Source of the DNA: Bryum argenteum | Taxonomy: Eukaryota; Streptophyta; Bryopsida; Bryales; Bryaceae | Assembly: GCA_037043015.1 (NCBI GenBank) | Contig: CM073321.1 | Span: forward strand, 21,883,001 to 21,947,000 | Direction: 5' to 3' | Length of the DNA stretch: 64,000 bases | Shown: positions 1 through 11,165 of the stretch, in pieces | Layout: every line of letters starts with the position of its first letter | Position numbering within the stretch: the stretch's first letter is position 1 | Program-made: the position numbers and the translations under genes | The notes under the pieces: model-generated | The model's database searches: none | Told to the model about the DNA's origin: nothing | The model's input: only the letters and a program-made list of their open reading frames with translations

Positions 1-951
1 TGTCTTAAAGACATCCTCCTATACGCCATTGAACAAAAAGAGGCAGTACTTCAGGGTATTATGAATAATAATAACTTCTTCTCTTACTGCTCGTCCTCCA
101 TGTCACCATCATTGTCTAAAATTTTTGCAGCAGTAACATGGGACCCTCTTGTTGGCACCGGTCTCTGATTAGACTCTGTCTCCAAGACCTGCGGTTGTAA
201 GCCCTCGAAGTTTGCGTCGTCACGATTGCGATTCCATTTGCAATAGGTCGTCAATGCTCTAATGTTGTACGTCGACCTCGGACGTTTGTTCGGCATATGA
301 TCTTCCATCCGTGTCTTGTTGGGTCATCGGGGAAAAAAACTTGTTGACAATGCAAGGGGAATGCAAATGAATTTGGATGCACCTTATTCTCCATGTGGTA
401 GAAGTTTGCCATGTTGAATCTGTACTTCTTCTGCTCAATAGTGGGCACCCGCAAATCTGCAGAGGGTCTTACCTATTTGCATAGCAAAATCGTCGTGCAG
501 TGTTTACGATAATCGAGCTCCAATATCTCTTGTATATATCCCACATGCTCAGTTGTATGTTCAATAGGCCTCCCATTGCAAATCCCCCAATTAATTGCTG
601 TATATAAGTAGCCACTACACATAAGTCTCGAGTAATAAGGCCCCCCTCCGCCTTCCGCACCCGCAAATGCATTCCAAATGCGTGCATGTGCTGATGGAAA
701 ATTGCAAACCCCTCTAGAGGACATGAGTACTATATGAAGGCGTTGTCAAGTCGATCACCAGTGGCTTCTGCCTGCATCACTCGTGCCTTTAGCCAATCTG
801 CAAAGCATGGCAAATCTCTCAGCTCAACAAGGTACGTCAGGACAATAGAAGGTTGTTGACGTCTTGACTTTACTCGGAATGCTTCTTGTTGTGGAAGAAA
901 ATCTATAACTTACAATATCTGCTTAGCTATGGAAAAAACTTTGAAGCATCT
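1..951 (-). pseudogene. CACTA element A: C-terminal part of a TNP2-type transposase gene (truncated by window edge)
   Basis: Reading the minus strand gives pieces typical of the region after the TNP2 transposase core in plant CACTA (En/Spm) elements. A segment at about 251-454 reads QQVFFPDDP...GWKIICRTNVRGR, which resembles the DUF4216 module that follows DUF4218. At about 740-860 the frame reads RDLPCFADWLKARV, the linker before it. The stretch 770-860 is clearly similar in DNA to 33880-33955 in the second CACTA transposase, so both belong to related families. A short acidic tail (DNDGDMEDEQ) ends at 84. The frames are broken and the transposase core is missing, so this is a deleted copy. 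The element resumes after the Copia insertion at 30320 and ends at 32145. Confidence 0.6.
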
Positions 952-1320
952 TGTTTAAGATTAGATTGTTCGTAGTTACTAAGAGTAACTAGTGTTGATT
1001 AGAGTATGTGGAGAGGGTTGGACTAATAGAGTCTTATTGTATATGAAGAGGGCTCGTCCACAAGAACTTATTGTGATTAGAGAGGATGGACCACTAGAGC
1101 CTTATCGTATGTAGAGAGAGAAGGTTCTCTAGTGATCTGTCCTTTGTAGAGTGATCTTGTTCACTCGAACCTTATCTTTGTTGTAGCACCTAGTGCCTTC
1201 ACTTGGATATATATGTAAATGCTTAGAATAAGTGAGTATCTCATTGAAGCATTCTTTGCTCTACTACTTGTAAGCTTTGAGTGTGTTGTATCATCTCTCT
1301 CCCTCTATTGAATCGCAATA
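952..1320 (+). repeat. Copia left LTR
   Basis: About 369 bp, beginning TGTTTAAGATTAG and aligned over its whole length with 29945-30314, including the last 14 bases. A degenerate primer-binding-like stretch (GGTTATGGGCCCA) follows directly at 1321, consistent with the 5' repeat. Confidence 0.85.
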
Positions 1321-1647
1321 GGTTATGGGCCCACTACTCTTGTAGTGAGGTTGAGTTTGGGTACTTTTGGAGGCTTGGAGATGTTGCATGCTCATGTAGG
1401 GCTCATTTGCACTACTTGGAGTCTCTTGGAGTTTAAGAGGTGCACTTGGAGTCATTTGGAGGAGATTTAGAGCATTGGAGGCAATAGAAGCAAATTGGAG
1501 GTGTTGGAGATGACTCAAAGGCTTGTAAGATTGTATGCATTTTGTATGAAACCTCCTTGCACATTGTAGGTGCTATTTTAAGGCCTTATTAATTAAATTG
1601 AGACACTTTGAAGTCTCAATTTAATCTCTGCTATAAATAGACTTCTA
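1321..1647 (+). other. Copia leader, left part
   Basis: Noncoding leader that begins at the primer-binding-like site. Its last part (1580-1604) is an inverted match, 24 of 25 bases, to 25341-25365. These two stretches would lie about 140 bp apart if E1 were removed, so they either form a hairpin of the old leader or are the true inverted ends of E1. Confidence 0.5.
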
Positions 1648-1916
1648 AATATGCAAATTAAATTGAGACTTTCCATTAAATTGATACTTTTGAGTGTTTT
1701 GATATTTGAAAATTTCTTTTTAAATAGATAAAGTGTTAATATCAAACATCCCATGATACATAATACAAAGTGATTATTTGTTATACCAATTTGAGACATT
1801 CTATTAAATAGAGATTTCCAAAATAACTATTCAAAGGTAAAGTTTTAGTTAGAATAATATGCTATTTATTTCCAAATTGAATAGATGAAGTAAAGACAAA
1901 GTCCTCTTTGCACAAT

Positions 1917-1962
1917 CTACTAGCTAGAATACAACTATATCTACTAGCTAGAATACAACTAT
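1917..1962. repeat. Short tandem repeat near the left end of E1
   Basis: Two adjacent copies of a unit of about 24 bp (TCTACTAGCTAGAATACAAC plus four bases). It lies in the AT-rich stretch 1648-2071, where I see no gene; that stretch holds several AAATTGAGAC-like motifs shared with the Copia leader side. Confidence 0.8.
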
Positions 1963-2071
1963 GAAGGGAACTATTCTATCTATTTCCTGCCAAGCAATAT
2001 CATAACAAAGAAATGCCCCTTTAGACACCAAGACACTCTACAATGTGAAACTTCAACATCGAAAGCATATA

Positions 2072-4902
2072 TCAGCCTTCTGGAGTAGATGCGTCGTCCT
2101 CAGAATTTGTCGTAAAAGCATTCACTGATGCCTTGATGATGTCAATTTGAAGCGTTGGTATAGCTATCTTGGGATCTGAAGTTGATTCGCGCGCTCTTGG
2201 CTTCCAAGCTGTCATGATACATGATGTGTTAGACCATGTTGGAGTCATTGTTCGATCTTCCCGCCACACATTCCCTTTTTTTGTGTCCCATCCTACATAC
2301 ATGTCCATATTGATATGTTTTCTAACTGCAGGAGCCCAATATTGAATTTGGATCGTATGCATATGTCCGAGATCCAGACTTGGATTTGTTAAGGCTCTAG
2401 CAAGCCATAATGGCCTTGGATCATCCTCTGCGGGAGGCATTGCAACAAAATATCCTGCAAACGTATCGCGATTTACACGAAATTAAGCACACGGACGGTC
2501 ACGGACACGTCGAACAAAGGATGCATCTTCCGCATCCTCTTCCTGTACAGTGCCATCTCCATGCAAGAAGTCAACCTTGTCAAGGAGAATTCTAGAAGCC
2601 GGCCAAAATCCATCAACTAGACTTTCACGTGGCCCGATCGATGCATCGAGAGCAACTCGAACACGTTTTCAATAATCTCTTGAAGGATTGTTCTGCCGTC
2701 TAAATTCCCCAGAGAGATCCTCATCAGCCATTCCTATTCAATGTGCAATATACCCATCTAGCGCTTTCTTGACATCATTAAGTGAACTTTTATGTTTTAG
2801 GATGACAATTCTCGGTGAACCAAATGGAACACAAGGTCTACCATCTTCAGTATCACCGTACCATCGAATTCCTTTGCCGTGCTCTAGTAGCCAATCCTTG
2901 TTAGTGCACAAATTCTTGTACTCTATTATAGGCCATTCGAATTCATGCAGAACTTAAATTGCTTTGCCTTGGAATGACCCTCTAGAAAGTCACCGCGTGT
3001 GCCCAGATAACCATCGCAAAATTCCTTGAAACTGAGAACCTCCTCAATGAAATGGGGAATGAGAGGTTGTGTCTCACAGTCCATAAAGGATTTCATAAGT
3101 CGTGGGATTGTTGGATAGTCATTTATATTCAACTTCGAGCTCCATCGGCCGAACATGGCATCTATATCTTCATGCGTGTGTCCAACTATGAGGAAGTTCA
3201 TGTAAACTTCACAAAAAATCCCTTTGTATACAAGGAGTGAACAAAGGCCAAAAGCCATCTATTCTTATTGTCACCTGAAGCATTATCTACCTGCAAGACT
3301 AATATAGGGGGCAAAGCTTGAGCAGGGACAGGAGCATCAGGTTGAAGAAGAAGGGAGTCAACGCATGTATCTGAACCTTGCAGAATTGCCTTGGATAATG
3401 TCGATCGAGTATTCGCATTTGAAAAGAGCTTACAAGATGAATTCCTACGTTGTCATTGAGATCACGTAGGAGCTTTGCAAGAGAACCAATGGTTGAGTTA
3501 GAATTTGCGGGGAAGATGTCAAGACCATAGTGCGCGTATTTAACATCTCCATGACCATGTGCAATCATTCCCGTAAGTGCAACAGGCATTTTTGTGTAAG
3601 AATCTGTTGCCTTGGTCTTGTGAGAAAAGTGTGGGGACGCGTCTTGGAGTGATCCATCTTATCATGAATGACGGTCCGATTAAAATAGTATAGTTCTCTA
3701 TGTGCCCGTTGAGAGATGAAGTGACTTTCCAATTTATTTGACCACTTCTGCTGTGCATACGATAGAGGTGTGCAAGCGCTTCAAAGTTGCTTATATCTAT
3801 CACACAGGCCACATCGAGAAAAAATATCACCTCGGGCCTTTGGGGCAAATTCTGGAAATAAAGAACGTCGAATGTTACTCAGGCCACTTGAGGAAATTGG
3901 CGATAGCTCGAATCTTGCATTCATCTCATTGATGCGAGCTTACTTGTCACTCCAACAGAACGCAGATGGCAACACCATGGCAATGACTTTTTCACCATTC
4001 CCGAGCGTCCTTATTTTTTGAGGCGTTTTGTCGGCATCGGAAACTATGAGCGTACGAAGCGTCGCAGCTGCTTGGACCGTATGTAGTTGGGGTTTTTTCA
4101 ACCCCACATTCCCGTGACCCTTAGCTTGTTTCCCACTTTTAGACATTTCCCTGTATCTGTAGAATTTAGCTCTAGAAATACCATGAATGATCCACCAAGC
4201 AGTAGGGCACACTTCTCTACATTTCAAGGTAATCCACTCCAAGCCTGCCAAGTCCTTGTGGATGTGTCTATGGACCTCAAAGAGACACTTCTTACGAGCA
4301 TAGACCCCATCATTCACATGCAGTTGGGAGCGGATATCATGAATATGTCCTCGAGGAAATGGTTGTAAGCAATTTCCCTCACAACACGATTGTGTGAAGA
4401 CTGCAACGATAGATGCTGGCGCTAGCAAAACATCTTTCTTGGGTGGAGCAACATTCTCTACTCTATGATGCACAGAGTCATATGAACGAACACCTTTCCG
4501 ACCTTTTCGATTTACTGCTTTCATAGCCTCCTTGTACTTATGAGTCTGCTCATGGTCGTAGAGACTCACGCCATCAAGCAAAACATGTTTCGTGTCCCAT
4601 GCGTGGAAGGACCACATCTGTCCGGATGGAAAAGGCTCTTGAGATAGGGACTTCGCGATTTGCACCATGAGCTGATTTTCACCAAGAATTAAGCCTTCTA
4701 TCCCGTCATCCACATCCGGATCCAGGTTTTGGCACAATGCTTTGGCCACGTCAAGACCTTCATTGTTGCGAAGGGTCACAACTTTTAATATCCATTTAGC
4801 CCAAGAAATACTGTCGGAGACAGCGACACCAGGAGCCAAAGAAGGCAATGACCTTGCAAACTCTTCTGGACGATGCATATCCATCCTGCAAGGAAACAAC
4901 AA
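2072..4902 (-). pseudogene. DUF7869-type transposase-like gene
   Basis: Several minus-strand pieces assemble in order into a known protein family. The first piece (4902-3940, 320 aa) has VCPTAWWIIHGISRAKFYRYR, matching the conserved 'IHGIS' region of DUF7869 proteins. Further on come QVDNASGDNKNRW at about 3220-3300, then FLIVGHTHEDIDAMFGRW near 3180, the family signature. The asparagine-rich DN motif and HTHEDID probably supply acidic residues of an RNase H-like fold (inference). The end (2072-2440) reads PLWLARAL, the usual C-terminal module. Several changes of frame separate the pieces; some may be introns, but at least some look like decay. The gene starts next to a palindrome cluster and diverges from the ParB-like gene. 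Its role would be to move E1. Confidence 0.65.
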
Positions 4903-5045
4903 TAGATACCAAAATTGAGTTCATTTGGACGACTGAGAGAATAACAGAAAATCATGTGGTACGCTTATTTCAACCACCGGCGAAAATGACATTGAAATAT
5001 TGGGAATATGATAAAGACGAGAAGAAGAGCGCTGTAAGGGACACG

Positions 5046-5985
5046 AATCGTCGACTCGGCGATACCATCCTAACAGTAACCGTCTCCGAGCTGTAAAGTG
5101 AAGATAGAAACCTAACGAATCGTCGACTCGACGATATCCACAGCAAATGCCTAACAGTGGGTAGTTTTTCTACAACCCTACAAACAAAGGCTATCAAACC
5201 TAACTAATATACTACTTTGAGTTGTCCGTCTACAACATAGAGTCTATCTTGGTAGTCGATAGCCTCATCAATCAAAGTTATCGTCGACCCGACGATATCT
5301 TGATGGTCGACCACATATTTCTAAGATAAAATACTCCCCGACCGTGGATTGAAGGGGTATCGTCAACCCGACGATAACCACCGACGGTACAAGTAATATT
5401 CAACTTAATATATTACCTCGTGGGCAGCTTGGAAGATATCGTCGACTCGACAATAGCATGCCATGGAAGCAATATTTTCAATTTACATTCTTGTATTGGT
5501 TAACATAAATATTATCGTCGACCCGACGATAACATGGCATGGTACTAAACAACATAAGCGTTATCGCTGACACAACAATAACCTGGCATTTAAAGAGGTT
5601 AACATAAGAGGTTATCATAAGAGTTATCGTCGACACGACAATAACCTCGCATACATAAGAGGTTAATGTTAGAGTTTACCATAAGAGTTATCGTCGACAC
5701 AACGATAACTTGACATACATAAGAGGTTAACATAAGAGGTTATGATAAGAATTATTATCGACACCACGATAACCTGGCATACTAAACATTTCAATATGAA
5801 ATGAACCTATTGATAATCATAATAGTTATCGTCGACCCAACGACAACCAAGCAGAAAAATTCGAAGGCTGCACGCCCACCGAGGCGACCTCAGGGTTATC
5901 ATCGACCCAACAACAATCAGGCAAAAAATTCGAAGGCTGCACGCCCCCCAAGGTGACCCTCAGGGTTATCATCGATCCGATGATG
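5046..5985. repeat. Cluster of 13 E1 palindromes upstream of the DUF7869 gene
   Basis: About 13 copies of TATCGTCG-NNN-CGACGATA spaced 30-150 bp, for example 5046-5064, 5118-5136, 5279-5297 and 5967-5985. The spacer is mostly ACC, ACT or ACA, the reverse complement of the GGT/AGT spacers of the right-hand cluster, so the two clusters are mirror images. Seen from the minus-strand gene they lie directly upstream, at a promoter or 5' leader position. Some copies are degenerate in one arm. In other settings such arrays are binding sites for an element-encoded protein; that role here is inference. Confidence 0.9.
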
Positions 5986-6720
5986 GCATAGTTCCCAAGG
6001 CATTTCCGAATTATTTGGCGTAAAGGGCGCTATATACGTTGTCAACAAATGTTTGTAAACAAAGGTTAACACAAATATAACAACAATCAACTCAACCGAA
6101 ATACTACAGAAAAATCGAAGAACAATAAACACAAATAAAGATGACGAACAATAAACAAAAACGAAGGCGATCAGCTCGACAACAAGATACGGATTATACA
6201 TTCTATACAATTGCAAAAGGTGAATAAGTCGTTGAATGTTAGCTAAAATGCGGCGGAAGTTAAGAGCCAACACCGTGAAGTAGCGCCCAAAAATTGATAG
6301 AAAAGAAGAGAAGAAGAGAGGGAGAGAGAAAGCGCGGAAGAGCAGCGCCTCAAGTTGAAGGAAGAGCAGCGCAAGAACTTGACCGGAGTTTACACAACAC
6401 GAAGAGCCTTCAGGAAAAAGAATGTTGAAAGCCAAGGCAGTTCCTCGCGCGAAGAATATGAGCAATCAAAGGATGAATTCCGTGCGTAAGGAAAGAGCGG
6501 GAATAATTTGCCGCCAAAAACAAAATTCAAACCGTCATTGTTCAAACGGATCTTCGTATAAGACATATTTAAGATGAGATCCGGCTAATAAATGAGGATC
6601 CAGAACTTTTGTAACAAATTTAATAACCAACTTCTGTAACGAATATACGTCCCAAATAGCATCCTCCTTGAAATTTTGCTTTGTTGAACAAATACATAAT
6701 TAAAGGCTTACAAAATAAAA
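5986..6720 (-). promoter_or_regulatory. Probable 5' leader of the DUF7869 gene
   Basis: No convincing gene. On the minus strand a pyrimidine-rich stretch (TCTTCTCTTCTTTTC and neighbours, 6290-6330) and GC-rich islands resemble the leader-like segment at 14480-15200 in front of the ParB-like gene. A long open frame at 5917-6465 is hydrophobic low complexity and I do not trust it. Confidence 0.3.
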
Positions 6721-6935
6721 CCTTAGGGTTTAGGGTTTAGGGTTTAGGGTTTAGGGTTCGGGGTTTAAGTTTTAGGGTTTAGGATTTGGGGTTTTGGTTT
6801 TAGGGGTTAGAGTTTAGGGTTTAGAGTTTGGGATTTGGGATTTTGGTTTTAGGGGTTAGAGTTTAGGGTTTAGAATTTTGTGGTTTAGAATTTAGGGTTT
6901 GTGGTCAATGCTTAGGGTTTTAGGGGTTAGTAAAC
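6721..6935 (+). repeat. Interstitial telomeric-type repeat (TTTAGGG)
   Basis: Five near-perfect tandem TTTAGGG units (6723-6758) followed by about 180 bp of degenerate copies, including two copies of a longer unit ending TTTTGGTTTTAGGGGTTAG. TTTAGGG is the telomere repeat of most land plants and many streptophytes. It lies far from any end in this window, so it is an internal tract. Confidence 0.95.
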
Positions 6936-8486
6936 TCAATTTAAGGATTTTTAAAGAAAGGCTATAAGCTTTCCGCTTAAATAGTTGGTAAAGATCTAAA
7001 AGATTATGTTATAGAGGTAATTATAAGTAACTCTTTTTGTTTGGTGTTGACGAATGTAAATTTTTCCAATATTCGTATCACTCATTTTCCATTTTAAATT
7101 TACAATAAATAACATATGAATTTTAAAATTTGGCGGTAGAATAACGTTTGTAAATACTTAAAGTAGCATAATGTAGGTTGAATATCAACCCTAGAATACA
7201 ATATTACAATATGAGTAAAATGTATATTATAAAAAATATTCTAACTTAACATAGGAGACTATATAACCAAACTAAAATGCAATAGTTAGCAACTTTAGAA
7301 GAATGTATATATTCATTAAAGTTACTTAGAGTTTCAAATTACATAACTTTATTTGAATTGTGTTATTGTGCAAAGTGCATATCTATGTAGCTTTATAGTA
7401 CAACCTATTCTAGTTTGGACTAACAAAGTGAGATTATGTATTATTAAAAGCTTTCAAACTCTTCTCTCCTAAATACCTAATAGCTCTACCATGATACAAA
7501 ACTATAAACCTATAAGAAGATGTCCTAAGTTGTTACTTATATTCATGTAGAATTACTTAAGTAACTAAATTGTTTTTTCATAATTCTCTCAACTAATTCT
7601 CTAAAAGTCCTTATAAGACAATTAAATCTGCTCTATTATTTCTATTTTATAATAAATGATAACATAAAATTCAGACTAATAAAAGATAGTTGTTTATGGG
7701 CCCTTTAAAGTTCATAGTATCTTCTCCTTATATAATATCTCTTAGTCTAAACCACATTCTAGTTTCTTAACCTAGTTCTTATCCTTATATATAATAATAA
7801 AAAAATATAACCTTTGACAAATATTGACAAACGTTATATGTATATCATATATATAGTTTTATCCATTTTATGCGTAACTTATAATGTTATTAAGTACCAA
7901 ATTTATTCTTAAATTATTTTGCTTAGTATCTACTAATATTTTATAGTTTTAGGGTGTTAAATTCTTTGTAAAGATATAATCTTGTATGGATGCTTGCTTC
8001 TGATTTCTTTGCTAGCCAATAAATTGTATATTGTTATCTACGCAACAAACTCTTATTGAAATATGGTAATATTTTTAAAATGCCATGTATAATTCATGGC
8101 TATAACGCAATGTGATAATTCAAAAATATTATGAAGATTTGGTACATATGAATAAAACAATATGACGTTAATAATACGACAACCGTAAAATATACTTAAA
8201 TAACATAATTAGACTAGGATACTTGTTGGTGGATGAAAGATTCCATATTTCACTTTCACTTATAAACACTATGTCCTCGTTTTAGCAAGAAAGGACAATT
8301 CAAGAAGTAAAAATATTTTTGGCAATGGGGGTAATCAAACTCTATGCATTTCTAGAAAACAAACTTATTTATAGTTAAAGTAAAGGGCAAGTCTTTAAAG
8401 TATCTCTATTATAAAATTAATTCGGATAGCACAAACAAGTCGACAATGCGTAAGAATATGGATGTTGCGGATTTCTAGCCGTCCGA
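6936..8486. other. AT-rich stretch without a gene
   Basis: Very AT-rich DNA with no long or plausible reading frame on either strand. I see no repeat family here. Confidence 0.6.
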
Positions 8487-8714
8487 CGTGTATTGGCAAG
8501 CGTGTCTCCACTCTTTGCTAAAATGTTTGGTCATGACGTGAAAGAACAGCTTACTTCCATAGTGCAAATCTTTGATATGACCATCGATGCTTTGGAATTG
8601 TTCTTGCTTCTGCACTACATCACCAACGGCCACACCGATGGAGGTATACAGCAGCTAAACGATGCTATCGACAAGAACGTCAAAAAGTTTCGAAAAGCCG
8701 TGATGAAGTGCTAA
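8487..8714 (+). pseudogene. BTB/POZ domain fragment
   Basis: The frame VLASVSPLFAKMFGHDVKE followed by IFDMTIDALELFLLLHYI matches the central part of a BTB/POZ fold (the 'LAARSPVFKAMF' helix and 'DMS.EAFQ.FL.Y.Y' region). BTB proteins usually act as adaptors for cullin-3 ubiquitin ligases. About 75 codons remain; the N-terminal strand of the domain and any MATH or NPH3 partner domain are absent, and a stop lies just upstream. It is probably an exon captured by the element or left by a nested insertion. Confidence 0.6.
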
Positions 8715-8814
8715 GTAGAGAGTAGACTAGAGAATGTTTATTTGTTTGTTTTCTTTGAAATGTGAATCATGACAATAGCTAGGTTTATCACTAAGAATGA
8801 GCACTTTATTCTAG

Positions 8815-9190
8815 TTGAAATATAAGTACCAACAAACATTCAAAAACTAAACGTAAGAAACAAAACTTAGTGCCAAAGCAACTACACTAATTGACCAATG
8901 TAGAATGTAAATATTTATAAACAGTAAAAACTTTTAATATATTTTCATAAATTAGTGTACCTAACACTAATCTACCAATTTAGTTTAGTTTCCTAACACA
9001 TAACAAAACTTAGAATAGAAATATATAAACGCAAAACCATACGCAAAATTTATGTGTTCTATATATAGTTTTGTAAATTTTGTAAATTTATAATTTCTTT
9101 GGTTTTGTAAATTTTCTAAAATTTTAATTTTTTAATTTTATATATTTAGTTTTCTAAATTTTTATTTTATTTTCTGAAATTATAGGATGT
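8815..9190. repeat. Direct repeat, copy 1 (partner at 14208-14460)
   Basis: AT-rich sequence with the landmarks AAACGCAAAACCATA and TCTATATATAG shared in the same order and orientation with 14208-14460. The pair encloses about 5 kb. This could be a segmental duplication or the ends of a nested insertion; I see no clear target duplication. Confidence 0.7.
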
Positions 9191-11165
9191 TCACAATTTT
9201 AATTTTAGATATGACATGCAAATATATGCGACTTGCATATAAATAATTATCACTATTGCAAATTCAAAAGTTTAAAAGCCAATAGAATAATTATTTTGAT
9301 AGGGTGGGCACTCTTGGGCACATTCTCAAATGTACTCAAACCTTGACACTCAAAACCCCTCCAAGGCCGAAAGTTTCTTACTTCTATATGGTTAATGAGT
9401 TTCAAACCTTTCATTTTTGCAACCCCACACTCTGCCATGCATTGTGGTTTTTGCATATGTGGCGGTGGTCTACTTGGGGTGTCAAAAAGGATTGTCCCAT
9501 GAGATGTTTGACCCACCCCATGTCTTTGACCTTCAAGCTTGGAATCTTGAATTGTATTTTAGTGTTGTTAGCTTGAAATTAAATTACATATACACATGTA
9601 GGAAGTGTTGAAATGGATTTGCATAAGTATCTTAAACATTGTGCTTTCCGAATGAGTCCTTTTGCTTCAAGCTCCGGAACTGTCTCAATCAGAGAAATTA
9701 GCAAAAAGGACCCCTACGGACAAGTAACTTTAGTGGGTTTGTTATGAAACTTGGGGTATTGGTTTACAAATGTCTAATGAGCATACTTTTATAAAATAGA
9801 AGTGTGTGATACAAAGAAGGGTGTCAATGGAGATTTGCTTAAGTGTTCATTTGCACGTAATTTCTTACAACCCACAAAAGAGTTAAAATTATGATTTTGA
9901 ATGTTTTTTTAAAGATTCTATGTATGTATCACTATATGTAGGTGCCCATAAACTCAAAATTATCAAAATCATGCTACTTCATAGTGTGTAGTGATAGGTG
10001 TGGACAATCCGGAAAAAGGATTTACACATGATTGAAGGACTTTAGACTTCTACACGTGAGCTTAAAAAGAAAGGAAAGGAAGGGAGAGAGACACATGTCA
10101 ATGGCACATGGAGAGTACATTATGGCGTGTAATCAAGGAGGAGAAGGGTTCTTGGGAGAGTGCTGCCCCATTGGTTGACAAGTACATTAATGATGCATGC
10201 GTAGTGGCCTCATGGGCTGTTCAACTGAGGAATATTCCAACAATACTGTTGGGGGCCCAAAACGGAAGGCAGCACATGTGCTGGATGGGGGCCGAAAATT
10301 AAAGGAGGCACATACTGATTGGATGTAATGTGGCTGCTGCAGCATGGTAACTTCTGTCCTTGATGGTATGTTGATTGTGAGGGGTCCACATAAGAGAGAG
10401 CGCTCAAGGATGGTGTATCATACATCTTATATTTACTGATCTGTATTGAAGTAAACAGTGTAACCAATTTTTATGCATGCCAAAAGTAAATGGATAGACA
10501 GTTCTTGTCGGATCATACTACAGAGATCCTTTTCCCCACAATTTTGCAAATCACATTTCCCAGATTATGAGAAATATGAGAATAGCGTTCAATTTTGGGC
10601 TGATTAGGGGTGTAGGGCTTTTCGGGTGTTGGTTTTAATTTTGGGCTGATTTAGGGGTTTCGGGTTTTTAGAGTTTCCAAGGTTTCTAGGGTTTCGAGGG
10701 TTTTAGAGTGGCTATGCTGTACTGAATTTTTTAGTATTTAGGGTCTAAGGTTGATGACAAATTTTGATGTATTACTTAACCCCTAACCGTCCGTGTGTTT
10801 TTGGGAGCTTGAAAGTAGGAAAGTGCAATTTTTAACCTCTATGCACTCTTGGGGGTATGATCCAATTTCTTTAATTAATTTTAAATTTTCAACCGTAAGA
10901 TCTTGTAGCCAACCCTATTTGAAAGTGCTAATTGAAATTTTAACCGTTGGATCTTATCCATTTGTGAGATTATAGCATTCAAAAGTATATTGCTTGGTGT
11001 CTTTCTATATGTCCTTGTATCCACTTCTATGTACCTATTCTTGCAAATAAAAGAAGGAAAATCAATTTTAAAAAATCAAACTAGGCTTATGAATCTATAT
11101 ACATGAGCCGTGAAAATTATTTTTACTTTTTATTGACCAATCAAAATTTTACATGTATATGATAT
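9191..11165. other. Unassigned region
   Basis: No recognisable gene. Short open frames at 9253-9611 and 10108-10467 overlap on both strands and have no family features. The stretch 10590-10700 is rich in GGGTTT-like words, but it is not a clean telomeric array. Confidence 0.5.

Noticed and set aside
5917-6465. 182-codon minus-strand open frame
   Set aside because: Hydrophobic low-complexity translation of a pyrimidine-rich leader; overlaps palindromes; no family features.
6721-6935. True chromosome end
   Set aside because: Only a few perfect TTTAGGG units, with unique sequence and genes on both sides.
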